64,000 nt of DNA from positions 62,001 to 126,000 of the forward strand of contig NZ_BOOJ01000036.1 of NCBI RefSeq assembly GCF_016863175.1, read 5' to 3'. Shown here in pieces: positions 26,301 through 35,479 of the stretch; within the stretch, counting starts at the first letter, position 1; each line of letters begins with the position of its first letter. This DNA comes from Paraplanobispora siamensis. GTDB taxonomy: Bacteria > Actinomycetota > Actinomycetes > Streptosporangiales > Streptosporangiaceae. A program made the position numbers and the translations under genes. Below the pieces are notes generated by a model. That model saw only the letters and a list, made by a program, of their open reading frames with translations, searched no databases and was not told the origin of the DNA.

Positions 26301-27689
26301 GTGACGACTGGCGAGACGACCGTGGCGACCAGGCGGCCCGCGTGGGCGTGGCCGCTCGCGCTGCTGCTCATCATGGCGGCGGCCGGACCCCTGGTGCTCC
26401 ACTGGCTCGGCAACGTCGACGACCAGCGCCTGGTCGATCTGGACGTTTACCGTACCGGTGGCGAGATGATCCTCTCCGGCCGCCCGGTCTACGACTTCGC
26501 CACGCCCGCGCCGCAACTGCTGCCCTTCACCTACCCGCCCATCGCGGCCCTGCTGGCCGCGCCGCTGGCGGTGATGTCGTGGCCGGTGGCCCAGTGGGTG
26601 TGGACAGCGGGGATCTTCGTCACGCTGGCGGTCACCGTCTGGTACGGCTTCCGCGCCGTGCTCGCCCGCCTCGACCGGCCCGGCGTCCCAGGCGTTCCCG
26701 ACGGCGCGGAGACCGGCCCCGGCGGCCCGGGACACGCGTCCGGCGGCTCGGACGGCGTGAAGGCCGCCCTGGGCCGTCCGGGGCCCGTCTGGGCGGTTCC
26801 GCGGCCGGTGTGGATGCCGCTGGCGTTCGCGTTCCTGACCGTCGTGTGCACCTACCTGATGCCGATCAGGGACCAGGTGCGCTTCGGGCAGGTGGACATC
26901 CTGCTGGTCGCGCTCTGCCTGGCCGACTGCGCGGCCCGGCGGCCGGTGTGGCCGCGCGGCATGCTGATCGGCCTGGCCACGGCGGTCAAGCTCACCCCCG
27001 GCGTCTTCCTGATCTATCTCCTCATCACCGGCTTCGGTCCCGGGGCGCGCGAGGAGCAGCGCCGGACCTTCTTCATGGCCGTCTTCACCGCGGCGCTGCT
27101 GACGCTGCTGCCGTTCGTGGTGATCCCGGCCGACGCCGCCGACTTCTGGTTCCGCGCGTTGCTCGACCCCGAACGGCTGGGCGCCAACGCCGCGACCACC
27201 AACCAGTCGATGCGCGGCATGCTCATCCGGCTCTACCTGCCCGACGCGCTGACGAGCGTCATCTGGCTCGTCCTGGTGGCGGTCGTCGGCTGGTACGGCT
27301 TCCGCCACGCCCGCAGGGCCCTGCTCGACGGGGAGACGGTGACCGCCGTCGCCCTGGTCGGGCTGATGGCCGTGCTGCTGTCCCCGGTGGCCTGGATCCA
27401 CCACCTGGCCTGGGTGGTCGTCGTGCTCGGCGCGATCGCCGGCGACGGGCGGGACCCGGTGCGGCTGCGGGTGGCGGCCGGGGTCTGGCTCTACTACGTG
27501 GTGCCGATCCCGTGGTGGGGGGTGGCGATCAGGGCGGCGGAGATCCCGGTGCTCAGCCCGGTGGCGGGCAAGATCGTGCAGAACGCGTTCGGGCTCGGCG
27601 CGCTGGGGCTGGTGTGGCTGCTGGGCGTCTGGCTGCCGGGACGGCGCGCGGCCTTCCGCGCCGGGACGGGGCCGGCCGGGATCGGGTGA
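26301..27689 (+). CDS. GT87 (DUF2029) alpha-mannosyltransferase
   Basis: 462-aa polytopic glycosyltransferase using polyprenyl-phosphate mannose in known members (PimE, alpha-1,2-mannosyltransferases). About ten to eleven membrane helices; the first extracytoplasmic loop carries the catalytic Asp in VDLDVYRTGGEMILSG and the family's LLPFTYPPIAALL. Later motifs include KLTPGVFLIYLL, ATTNQSMRGML and SPVAWIHHLAW. A ~35-residue Gly/Pro-rich insertion sits in one cytosolic loop (about 135-165). It starts with GTG and is divergent from the phosphatase-like gene, 69 bp away. Confidence 0.88.
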   Translation: MTTGETTVATRRPAWAWPLALLLIMAAAGPLVLHWLGNVDDQRLVDLDVYRTGGEMILSGRPVYDFATPAPQLLPFTYPPIAALLAAPLAVMSWPVAQWVWTAGIFVTLAVTVWYGFRAVLARLDRPGVPGVPDGAETGPGGPGHASGGSDGVKAALGRPGPVWAVPRPVWMPLAFAFLTVVCTYLMPIRDQVRFGQVDILLVALCLADCAARRPVWPRGMLIGLATAVKLTPGVFLIYLLITGFGPGAREEQRRTFFMAVFTAALLTLLPFVVIPADAADFWFRALLDPERLGANAATTNQSMRGMLIRLYLPDALTSVIWLVLVAVVGWYGFRHARRALLDGETVTAVALVGLMAVLLSPVAWIHHLAWVVVVLGAIAGDGRDPVRLRVAAGVWLYYVVPIPWWGVAIRAAEIPVLSPVAGKIVQNAFGLGALGLVWLLGVWLPGRRAAFRAGTGPAGIG

Positions 27690-27837
27690 GCCTGCATCCG
27701 GAGACCGGGTGAGCGGGGGAGGGCTCGGCAGGGAGGGCGTCCTGCGGATCCCGCTGCTCCCCCGTTTCGGGATTTTCCGGAGGCCGAGTATGCCGTTCTC
27801 CGCACACTTCCGGACACTCACCGGATAACCTGGGGGT

Positions 27838-28758
27838 ATGCCGAAACTCGCCTACCTGGGCCCCGAGGGCACCTTCGCCGAGGAAGCCCTGCGGATCCTG
27901 GCGCCGGACGCCGAGCGCCTGCCGAGCGCGAACGTCAGCGCGGCGCTCGACGCGGCCCGGCGCGGCGAGGCCGACGGCGCCGTCGTCCCGCTGGAGAACT
28001 CCCTCGAAGGCGGCATCGCCACGACCCTGGACGAGCTGGCCTGGGGCGAGCCGCTGCTGATCACCGCCGAGGTGCTGCTGCCGGTCGAGTTCTCGCTGCT
28101 GGCCCGTCCCGGCACCGAGATCGGCAACATCAAGCGGATCTTCTCCCACCCGGCGGCCCTCACCCAGTGCCGCGGGTTCGTCGCCCGCGAGCTGCCCGAC
28201 GCGGTGACCATCGCCGCCCCGTCCACCGCGGGCGCGGCCCAGGAGGTCGCCCTTCCCGGCTCGCCGTACGACGCGGCCATCGCCGCGCGCATCGCCGGTG
28301 AGCACTACGGCCTGGTCGAGCTGGCCTCGGGCATCGGCGACCGCTCCGACACGGTGACCCGGTTCGTCCACGTGACCAGGCCCGCCCCGCTGCCCGAGCC
28401 CACCGGCGCCGACCGGACCTCCCTGGTGGTCTTCCTCTCCGACGACCACCCGGGCGCGCTGCTGGAGATGCTGACCGAGTTCGCGGTGCGCGGGGTCAAC
28501 CTGACCCGCATCGAGTCGCGGCCCACCGGCGACGGCATCGGCCGTTACTTCTTCCACTTCGACTTCGAGGGCCATGTGGCCGACGCCCGGGTCGGCGAGG
28601 CGATCTCCGGCCTTCACCGGGTCTGCGCCGACGTGCGCTTCCTCGGCAGCTACCCGCGCGCCGACCGCCTGTCCCCCCAGATCAAGCGGGGCACGGCCGA
28701 CGCCGACTTCGCCGAGGCCGCCGGCTGGCTGGCCAGGATCAGGACCGGTCAGGTCTGA
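27838..28758 (+). CDS. pheA: Prephenate dehydratase
   Basis: 306-aa enzyme converting prephenate to phenylpyruvate in phenylalanine synthesis. The catalytic domain (about 1-185) has AYLGPEGTFAEEA, VPLENSLEGGI, SHPAALTQC, STAGAAQEV and the essential Thr in DTVTRFVHV. The C-terminal ACT domain (about 195-280) has the ESRP element for allosteric Phe binding (RIESRPTGDGIGRYFFHFD). Monofunctional type, with no chorismate mutase domain. Confidence 0.96.
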   Translation: MPKLAYLGPEGTFAEEALRILAPDAERLPSANVSAALDAARRGEADGAVVPLENSLEGGIATTLDELAWGEPLLITAEVLLPVEFSLLARPGTEIGNIKRIFSHPAALTQCRGFVARELPDAVTIAAPSTAGAAQEVALPGSPYDAAIAARIAGEHYGLVELASGIGDRSDTVTRFVHVTRPAPLPEPTGADRTSLVVFLSDDHPGALLEMLTEFAVRGVNLTRIESRPTGDGIGRYFFHFDFEGHVADARVGEAISGLHRVCADVRFLGSYPRADRLSPQIKRGTADADFAEAAGWLARIRTGQV

Positions 28759-28831
28759 TCCGCCGGAAATCTCCTTGAGCTCGTAACAGAAAGGCGCCGT
28801 GACCCGTTCAACCTTATGACGGGGAGGCGCC

Positions 28832-30247
28832 ATGGAACCTTTTCCCTCCGGGCCCGGCCGTCGAGGCCGGATCCCCCACTCTCCGGCGCTGCTCGCCGCG
28901 GGCGCGCTGGCCCTGCTGATGGTGACCCTGACCGGCGCGGTACGGCAGCTGCCCGCCGTGCCTGCGACGCCTGCCACCGTGGTCACGCCGGCCCCTCCCC
29001 TCACCGAGAGGGCGATCCGGGACGCCCGGCCGGTCGAGGAGGTCTGGCCGCACGCCCTGGTCGAGGTTCCGGTCCGGGCCGCCGACGGGCTGTCCTACCG
29101 GCCGGTGGCCGCACTCGACGCCGGGCACATCCTGCTGGCCGCCGAGAGCGCGGAAGGCACGCAGAGCCCCGGGAACGCCGAGAGCGGGCAGGGTGCCGGA
29201 GACGCCGGCCGTCAGGTGCGGCTGGAGGTGTTCTCCACGGAGTCCCGGCAGGCGTCCGTGCTGGCCGTCCACTCCGTGGACCCGGGTCTGAGCGGCTTCA
29301 CGGTCACCCAGGTGGAGGTGGGGGAGAATCACCTGGTCTGGGCGACGACCGCGAGCCGGGGCGATAAGAGCCAGGTCAGACAGGTGTGGACGATGCCGCG
29401 TACCGGAGGCGGGCCGAGGCTGCTGCTGACCTTCGACGAGAACCACGAGCTGTGGAAGGCGGAGCTCGCGGTGGCGGGGGACTCCGTACTCTTCACCGGC
29501 GCCTCCGGAAGGGTCCATCCGGCCGCCGGCTTCCGGGGTGTCCTCAGGATGTCATCGGCCGGAGGCGCGCCGGAGCTCGTCGCCGGGAGTGAGGGACTCG
29601 ACCTGGTCTCCTGGCCCTGGGCGATGCCCGGGAGGGATTCCGACAATCTCGCCGAGGGTGATTTCGCCGACGTCACCCGTCGGCCGCTGGTCAACCTGGA
29701 GACCGGCGAGCGGAGGGTCCCCGTCCCCGCGGCCGGCACGCTGGAGACCTGCTCCCCCAGCTGGTGCGTCGGGCTGGCCTTCATACCGGGGGACACCGAG
29801 CTGGGGATCGAAGGCGTCCGGCGTTTCGCCCAGCGACAGGACGGGTCGGGGGTGGTGAACTTCCCGGCGGGGCTGGACGTGCTGTGGTGCCCGGCCCCCG
29901 CCGGGAGGGAGGGGCCCCGGCTCGACCGGTTCGTGGTGCTGGAGGAGATGCGGAAGCTGCTCAGGCCCGACCCGCCCGGCGGAGCTGCAGAGAAGAGCAT
30001 CGAAGAGGCGCTGAAGGAGATGCGGGACGGGACGTTCGCGCCTCCGGAGACGCCGACGGGGCGGGTCTTCGCGCCCTCCCGGCTGCTGGTGGTGGACCTG
30101 GAGGGCGGGACCGCGGCGGCGTTCCGGGAGCCGGAGAACGCCGGCAGCCTGCGGATCATCGATCTGTCCCGCGAGGGCGGGCTGGTCGGCTGGAGGGTGG
30201 AGAGCGCCGGAGTTTCGCGCGTCCTCAACCTGAAGGCGCTCCGGTAG
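28832..30247 (+). CDS. Membrane-anchored propeller-like protein of unknown function
   Basis: 471-aa protein with one N-terminal helix (SPALLAAGALALLMVTLTGA, about 19-38) and an extracellular region rich in beta repeats of the type seen in TolB/propeller folds (HLVWATTASRG, LWKAELAVAGDSVLFTGASG, GGPRLLLTF, GLVGWRVESAGVSRVLNL). Two Cys at about 305 and 310 (CSPSWC) could form a disulfide. I do not recognise a specific function. The ATG has GGGGAGG 5 nt upstream. It sits between pheA and serS but is not obviously related to either. Confidence 0.72.
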   Translation: MEPFPSGPGRRGRIPHSPALLAAGALALLMVTLTGAVRQLPAVPATPATVVTPAPPLTERAIRDARPVEEVWPHALVEVPVRAADGLSYRPVAALDAGHILLAAESAEGTQSPGNAESGQGAGDAGRQVRLEVFSTESRQASVLAVHSVDPGLSGFTVTQVEVGENHLVWATTASRGDKSQVRQVWTMPRTGGGPRLLLTFDENHELWKAELAVAGDSVLFTGASGRVHPAAGFRGVLRMSSAGGAPELVAGSEGLDLVSWPWAMPGRDSDNLAEGDFADVTRRPLVNLETGERRVPVPAAGTLETCSPSWCVGLAFIPGDTELGIEGVRRFAQRQDGSGVVNFPAGLDVLWCPAPAGREGPRLDRFVVLEEMRKLLRPDPPGGAAEKSIEEALKEMRDGTFAPPETPTGRVFAPSRLLVVDLEGGTAAAFREPENAGSLRIIDLSREGGLVGWRVESAGVSRVLNLKALR

Positions 30248-30288
30248 GCGATATATCCACGCGGGTGCCGTCCGTACATCGGTAGCCT

Positions 30289-31557
30289 ATGTCTGTGATT
30301 GACCTGCGTACCCTTCGTGAGGATCCCGACCGGCTACGGGCGTCGCAGCGTGCCCGCGGTGAGGACGACTCTGTCGTCGATACGCTGCTCGACCTCGACG
30401 GGCGCCGCCGCTCCGCGCTGGCCTCGTTCGAGTCGCTGCGCGCCGAGCAGAAGACCATGGGCAAGTCGGTCTCGAAGGCGTCCGGTGAGGAGAAGACGGC
30501 GCTGTTGAACCGCGCCAAGGACCTCGCCGCGCAGGTGAAGGCCCTGGAGGCCGAGGCCGAGAAGCTGGCGGCCGAGCTCGACGAGGTCCTGCAGACGGTG
30601 CCCAACATCGTCGAGGAGGGCGCCCCGCAGGGCGGCGAGGACGACTACGTCGTGCTCGAGGAGATCGGCGAGAAGCGCGCCTTCGACTTCGAGCCCCGTG
30701 ATCACCTGGAGCTGGGCGAGCTGCTCGGCGCCATCGACATGGAGCGCGGCGCGAAGGTCTCGGGCTCGCGGTTCTTCTTCCTCAAGGGCGTCGGCGCCCG
30801 GCTCCAGCTCGGCCTGCTCAACATGGCGATGCAGCAGGCGGTCGAGGCCGGGTTCACCCCGATGATCACGCCTGTCCTGGTCAAGCCCGAGGCCATGCAG
30901 GGCACCGGTTTCCACGTCGCCCACGACAAGGAGATCTACCGCCTGCCCGATGACGACCTCTACCTGGTCGGCACCTCGGAGGTGCCGCTGGCGGCCTACC
31001 ACGCCGACGAGATCCTCGACGGCTCCGCGCTGCCGTACCGCTACGCCGGATGGTCGTCCTGCTTCCGCAGGGAGGCGGGCTCGTACGGCAAGGACACCCG
31101 GGGCATCATCCGGGTCCACCAGTTCGACAAGGTCGAGATGTTCTCCTACTGCCGTCCCGAGGACGCGCACGAGGAGCACCTGCGCCTTCTCGCCTGGGAG
31201 AAGGAGATGCTCGCCAAGATCGAGGTGCCCTACCGCATCATCGACACGGCCGCGGGCGACCTCGGCACCTCGGCCGCGCGCAAGTACGACTGCGAGGCCT
31301 GGATCCCGACCCAGGGCCGCTACCGCGAGCTGACCTCGACCTCCAACTGCACCGACTTCCAGGCCCGCCGCCTGGGCGTGCGCTTCCGTGACTCCGGCGG
31401 CAAGCCCCAGCACGTCGCCACGCTGAACGGCACGCTGGCCACCACCCGCTGGATCGTCGCCATCCTGGAGAACCACCAGCAGGCCGACGGCTCGGTCGTG
31501 GTGCCCAAGGCCCTGCGCCCCTACGTCGGTCTCGACGTCCTGGAGCCGGCCAAGTAA
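30289..31557 (+). CDS. serS: Seryl-tRNA synthetase
   Basis: 422-aa class II aminoacyl-tRNA synthetase. The N-terminal coiled-coil arm that grips the tRNA-Ser variable loop covers about residues 25-100. Class II motifs: motif 2 in [20 protein letters not shown]-type context with [10 protein letters not shown] upstream (serine site), and motif 3 in [20 protein letters not shown]. Length is normal. A strong palindromic terminator follows. Confidence 0.97.
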   Translation: MSVIDLRTLREDPDRLRASQRARGEDDSVVDTLLDLDGRRRSALASFESLRAEQKTMGKSVSKASGEEKTALLNRAKDLAAQVKALEAEAEKLAAELDEVLQTVPNIVEEGAPQGGEDDYVVLEEIGEKRAFDFEPRDHLELGELLGAIDMERGAKVSGSRFFFLKGVGARLQLGLLNMAMQQAVEAGFTPMITPVLVKPEAMQGTGFHVAHDKEIYRLPDDDLYLVGTSEVPLAAYHADEILDGSALPYRYAGWSSCFRREAGSYGKDTRGIIRVHQFDKVEMFSYCRPEDAHEEHLRLLAWEKEMLAKIEVPYRIIDTAAGDLGTSAARKYDCEAWIPTQGRYRELTSTSNCTDFQARRLGVRFRDSGGKPQHVATLNGTLATTRWIVAILENHQQADGSVVVPKALRPYVGLDVLEPAK

Positions 31558-31567
31558 GTCCCGCGAT

Positions 31568-31597
31568 CCCCGGGGCCCGCCGCGGCGGGCCCCGGGG
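31568..31597. terminator. 30-bp perfect palindrome between convergent genes
   Basis: CCCCGGGGCCCGCC and GGCGGGCCCCGGGG form a 14-bp stem separated by GC. It lies 11 nt after the serS stop and 3 nt from the stop of the convergent operon, so it probably terminates both. Confidence 0.85.
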
Positions 31598-31599
31598 CC

Positions 31600-33114
31600 T
31601 CACGGACGGTCTCCGCGAACCGGGCCCCTCCGGCCTTCCCATCCGGCCAGTGCCGACCCCGCCAGCCCGATGACGGTGGCGGAGCAGGAGAACGCCACCG
31701 CCGTTCCGTAGCCGCCCGGGGTTCCCGAGACCCAGCCGAGGAAGAGGGCCCAGATCGCCAGCGTGGTGCCTGCGGACGCCGTCAGAACGCAGGACCACGC
31801 CCAGGCGCGCATGCGTGCCGGGCGGGCCGCGACGATCGCGAACGCCACGCTCACCACGGCGAAGGTCAGAGCCGCCATGGTCGTGATGGGCGAGAACAGG
31901 TCCCCGTCCAAGGTGATCGCGATGAGGAGGCCGACGGAGGCCAGGGTGTAGGCGGCGGCCGCGTAACCGTGGCCGGGGGCGTGACGACGGCGGGCCACGG
32001 CGATCCCGGCCAGGAAAACGATCAACCCGGCGAACAGGCCCATCGCATATTCCCATGTCAGGTCGGGATCCGCTCCGTTGAGCGGGATCGCCGCCTCTGT
32101 GGAGAGCGAACGGCCGTCGGCGGAGAAGCCCAGGCGCCGCCAGGCGCCGTCCGCGTCCCGTACGGCGATGCCGTCGCTGCCGTTGGCCACGACCACCACG
32201 TGGCCGTCCGGGGTGGCGTGCACCGCGACGGCCACGGAGCCCCATTGCTTCCATGACGTGCCGTCCCAGACCCGCCGGAGTATCTCCTCGCGGTCCTCGG
32301 GAACCTCCCACGCGATCTTCCAGCTCCCCCCGTCGTCGCGTGACTCCTGTACGGCCAGACGGCCACGGACGACGCGGTAGCAGTGGCCGGGCTCGCCGGG
32401 GACACAGCTCTCGGGCACCGGGGACACCGGCCGGGCGGGCGAGGTCGACGCCGGACCCGCGTCCGGGGTGCGCGCAGCCGGGGCGGACGGGCCCGGAGAC
32501 GAGCCTGGAGACGAGCCCGGGCCGGGAGCGGGGGCCGGCTGCCGGACCCAGGTCCGGCCGTCGTCCCGGGACGTGATCGGGCCGTAGTCCGCTCCGTGCC
32601 CGTCGAAAACGGTGATCGCCTCACCGTCGCTGACGACCGTGGTCGCGTCGGGAGGCGGGGGCACCGCCGCGGTGGCGGTGACGGCGATCAGGGCGATGGG
32701 GACGATGATGAGGGTGCGGGCTCGCCGTACGGCCTGCTCGGACTGGCAGCGGCGCCAGATGAGCCAGGCGGCGGCCAGGGCGGGCAGGGTGATCAGGTCG
32801 GTGGGGTCGGCCAGGACCCGGGAGGGTCCGGCGAGCAGGGTCCAGGCTTGCGAGGCGGCCTCGGCGCCGGCTTGCGTGGTCTTGACCAGGGTGAAACCGA
32901 GGCCGGTGGCGATCACGGCGGCGAGGGCGGGGACGCGGGCGAGAGCGAGCAGGGGCGGGGCGACCATCAGGCCGGCGAGGTCGCTGAGCTTGCCGGTGAC
33001 GAGGCCGGGCCACAGATGCTTGAGCAGGTGGTCGTTGATCAGCAGGACGAAGGTGGCGATCACGGTCACCGGATGACCGATCCACGCCAGCGTCGCACCG
33101 GGTGGACACCTCAT
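31600..33114 (-). CDS. Membrane/Asp-box (BNR) protein, tandem copy 1
   Basis: 504-aa protein. N-terminal membrane domain (about 1-155, roughly five helices) with the distinctive NDHLLKHLWPGLVTGKLSDL motif; an extracellular domain (about 160-355) with Asp-box motifs SRDDGRTWV and SRDDGGSWK, suggesting a YCF48/sialidase-like propeller fragment; then four to five helices and a short tail. Two Cys flank a loop (CVPGEPGHCYRV). It overlaps copy 2 by 4 bp. Function is unknown; topology suggests a surface sensor. Codons 9-150 are encoded by DNA identical to copy 2. Confidence 0.8.
   Translation of the reverse strand: MRCPPGATLAWIGHPVTVIATFVLLINDHLLKHLWPGLVTGKLSDLAGLMVAPPLLALARVPALAAVIATGLGFTLVKTTQAGAEAASQAWTLLAGPSRVLADPTDLITLPALAAAWLIWRRCQSEQAVRRARTLIIVPIALIAVTATAAVPPPPDATTVVSDGEAITVFDGHGADYGPITSRDDGRTWVRQPAPAPGPGSSPGSSPGPSAPAARTPDAGPASTSPARPVSPVPESCVPGEPGHCYRVVRGRLAVQESRDDGGSWKIAWEVPEDREEILRRVWDGTSWKQWGSVAVAVHATPDGHVVVVANGSDGIAVRDADGAWRRLGFSADGRSLSTEAAIPLNGADPDLTWEYAMGLFAGLIVFLAGIAVARRRHAPGHGYAAAAYTLASVGLLIAITLDGDLFSPITTMAALTFAVVSVAFAIVAARPARMRAWAWSCVLTASAGTTLAIWALFLGWVSGTPGGYGTAVAFSCSATVIGLAGSALAGWEGRRGPVRGDRP
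32668..33092. repeat. 425-bp perfect direct repeat, unit 1
   Basis: This stretch is identical, base for base as far as I can read, to 34146-34570, offset by 1478 bp. It encodes the N-terminal membrane block of copy 1. Sequences on both sides of it diverge sharply. Confidence 0.93.
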
Positions 33115-34667
33115 GCCGGATCCTCGGGATCTCCGCCCGTCATGATCTCCAGCCGCGAGTTCTCCCGGGCGATGGGTCTGCGGCCTCGGTAGCCGGCCGT
33201 CACCGTGGTCGCCACGCCGATGATCACTGCGAGGCAGGAGAGCCACACCGCCGTCGAGTAGTCGTCGGGAGCGCCCTGGGTCCATCCGGAGAAGAGGCTC
33301 CAGACGGTGAGCATGGTGGCCGGCGGGGTGACGAGGAGGAAGAGCCACGTCCAGCCGTTCGGGCGTACCGCCATGGCCGCGATGACCGCGAAGATCAGGC
33401 CCAGCAGGGCGCAGGCGCCTCCCAGAATGGACGGCAGATTCACGATCAGGTACGGCTCGCCCATACCCCGGAGAGTCATCAGGAAGCCGGCCGAGATGAG
33501 CGCTGAAGCGATCACGGCGAAGACGACGGCGGCTTTCCCGGAACGGAAGGCCGCGCCGACTCCGGCCAGGAACACGAGCAGCCCGGCGAAGAACCCCATG
33601 GTGCGCTCGGGCTCCAGGTTGACGTCCGACGGCCGCAGGGACTCCGCGGCCTCCGGGGAGAAACCGTCGCCGGAGGCGCCGAGCCGCTGCCAGGCCCCGC
33701 TCTCATCCCGTACGGCGATGCCGTCGCTGCCGTTCGCCGCGACCACCACGTGGCCCCCGGCCGTCTTCTGCACCGCGATGGCCTGGGAACCCGTCCAGAG
33801 GTGTTCACCCGCGGGACCGTAACGCCGTCGCAGCATGTCCTCCCGCCCCTCCGAGAGCTGCCAGGCCGCGCTCCAGGTCCGCCCGCCGTCCCGGGACTCC
33901 TGCACGGCCAGTCGGGGCGGGTCGACGCGGTAGCAGTGGGCGGGCTCGCCGGGAACACAGTCCTGGGTCCTGGGGCGCGGCCGGGGATAGACCACCGGGG
34001 TCGACCGCGGCGGCGGGACCTCCCAGGTCTGCCCGCCGTCCCGGGAGACGTAGGGGCCGTCATAGTCGCTCTCGAAGAAGACGGTGATCGCGTCACCGTC
34101 GACGGAGACCCCGGTCGTCGCGCTCCAGCGTGACGCTCCCTCCGGCGCGGTGGCGGTGACGGCGATCAGGGCGATGGGGACGATGATGAGGGTGCGGGCT
34201 CGCCGTACGGCCTGCTCGGACTGGCAGCGGCGCCAGATGAGCCAGGCGGCGGCCAGGGCGGGCAGGGTGATCAGGTCGGTGGGGTCGGCCAGGACCCGGG
34301 AGGGTCCGGCGAGCAGGGTCCAGGCTTGCGAGGCGGCCTCGGCGCCGGCTTGCGTGGTCTTGACCAGGGTGAAACCGAGGCCGGTGGCGATCACGGCGGC
34401 GAGGGCGGGGACGCGGGCGAGAGCGAGCAGGGGCGGGGCGACCATCAGGCCGGCGAGGTCGCTGAGCTTGCCGGTGACGAGGCCGGGCCACAGATGCTTG
34501 AGCAGGTGGTCGTTGATCAGCAGGACGAAGGTGGCGATCACGGTCACCGGATGACCGATCCACGCCAGCGCCGAGGCAGCCGAGTACCACGCCGACGCCG
34601 ATACGGGCGAGTCCCCGGCCGAGCCCGATGTGTTCCGAGGCGCCGTCGAATCGGCTGAGGGCATCAT
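33111..34667 (-). CDS. Membrane/Asp-box (BNR) protein, tandem copy 2
   Basis: 518-aa paralog of the following gene with the same plan: variable 30-residue N-terminus, five-helix membrane block with NDHLLKHLWPGLVTGKLSDL, extracellular domain with Asp boxes SRDGGQTWE and SRDGGRTWS and the CVPGEPAHCYRV loop, then C-terminal helices ending in a polar tail (ENSRLEIMTGGDPEDPA). The C-terminal block resembles copy 3 rather than copy 1. The ATG at 34667 overlaps the copy 3 stop, so all three copies form one coupled operon. Confidence 0.8.
   Translation of the reverse strand: MMPSADSTAPRNTSGSAGDSPVSASAWYSAASALAWIGHPVTVIATFVLLINDHLLKHLWPGLVTGKLSDLAGLMVAPPLLALARVPALAAVIATGLGFTLVKTTQAGAEAASQAWTLLAGPSRVLADPTDLITLPALAAAWLIWRRCQSEQAVRRARTLIIVPIALIAVTATAPEGASRWSATTGVSVDGDAITVFFESDYDGPYVSRDGGQTWEVPPPRSTPVVYPRPRPRTQDCVPGEPAHCYRVDPPRLAVQESRDGGRTWSAAWQLSEGREDMLRRRYGPAGEHLWTGSQAIAVQKTAGGHVVVAANGSDGIAVRDESGAWQRLGASGDGFSPEAAESLRPSDVNLEPERTMGFFAGLLVFLAGVGAAFRSGKAAVVFAVIASALISAGFLMTLRGMGEPYLIVNLPSILGGACALLGLIFAVIAAMAVRPNGWTWLFLLVTPPATMLTVWSLFSGWTQGAPDDYSTAVWLSCLAVIIGVATTVTAGYRGRRPIARENSRLEIMTGGDPEDPA
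34146..34570. repeat. 425-bp perfect direct repeat, unit 2
   Basis: Second unit of the identical pair, inside copy 2. The matching part of copy 3 (about 35193-35340) is diverged and carries an internal deletion. Confidence 0.93.
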
Positions 34668-35368
34668 GCCGGGTCCTCGCTGTCTTCGCCGGTCACGATC
34701 TCCAGCCGCGAGTCCTCCCGGACGATGGGTCTGCGGCCCCGGTGGCCGGCCGTCACCGTGGTCGCCACGCCGATGATCACTGCGAGGCAGGAGAGCCACA
34801 CCGCCGTCGAGTAATACTCGGGCGTGCCCCGGAGCCATCCGGAGAAGAGGCTCCAGACGGTGAGCATGGTGGCCGGCGGGGTGACGAGGAGGAAGAGCCA
34901 CGTCCAGCCGCGTGGACGTGCCGCGACGGCCGTGACGATCGCGAAGATCATGCCCAGCAGGGCGCAGGCGCCTCCCAGGACGAACGGCAGGTTCACGATC
35001 AGGTACGGGCGCCCTGCGCCTTGGAGGGTGATCAGGAAGCCGGCTGAGACGAACGCGGAAGCGATCGCGGCGAAGACGACGGTGGATTTCCTGTGGCGGC
35101 AGGCCGCGGCGGTTCCGGCCAGGAAGGTGAGGAGACCGGCGAAGATCCCCGTGACGCGCTCCGCCCCCAGGTTGAGTTCCGGGGGCGGGTAGCTCTCCGG
35201 CGCGGCGGCGGTCACGGCGATCAGGCCGGTGAGGTCGCCGAGTTTTCCGGTGACGAGGCCGGGCCACAGGTGCTTGAGCAGGTGGTCGTTGGTCAGCAGG
35301 ACGAAGGTGGCGATCACGGTCGCCGGATGACCGAGCCAGGTCGGCGCCGAACCGGACAGATGCCTCAT
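34664..35368 (-). CDS. Membrane/Asp-box protein, tandem copy 3, internally deleted
   Basis: 234-aa shortened paralog, first in the operon. It keeps the NDHLLKHLWPGLVTGKLGDL start but jumps from there directly to AVTAAAPES, skipping about 110 residues of the membrane block, and then to the LNLGAERVTGIFAGLLTFLAG region, skipping the whole Asp-box ectodomain. The reading frame survives, so it may still make a membrane protein. The C-terminal 175 residues closely match copy 2. Its open frame and intact start argue for a CDS, but it is best seen as a decaying or reshaped copy. Confidence 0.72.
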   Translation of the reverse strand: MRHLSGSAPTWLGHPATVIATFVLLTNDHLLKHLWPGLVTGKLGDLTGLIAVTAAAPESYPPPELNLGAERVTGIFAGLLTFLAGTAAACRHRKSTVVFAAIASAFVSAGFLITLQGAGRPYLIVNLPFVLGGACALLGMIFAIVTAVAARPRGWTWLFLLVTPPATMLTVWSLFSGWLRGTPEYYSTAVWLSCLAVIIGVATTVTAGHRGRRPIVREDSRLEIVTGEDSEDPA

Positions 35369-35479
35369 GCTGGGATGGACATCGTGGCAGGGGGTCCGGT
35401 TCGGCGCGTGACGGTTCTTGTGATCAAGCCGTGTCCGCTCCGTGTCCCGGCGTCACCGTACCCGTAGAGCGGGCGCGGC

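Noticed and set aside
24015-27821. A 1268-residue minus-strand open frame extending the phosphatase-like protein across the GT87 gene and beyond
   Set aside because: The extra 530 residues are antisense to a clear membrane glycosyltransferase and are rich in Arg, Gly, Gln and His, typical of shadow frames in GC-rich DNA. The ribosome site at 26231 marks the real start.
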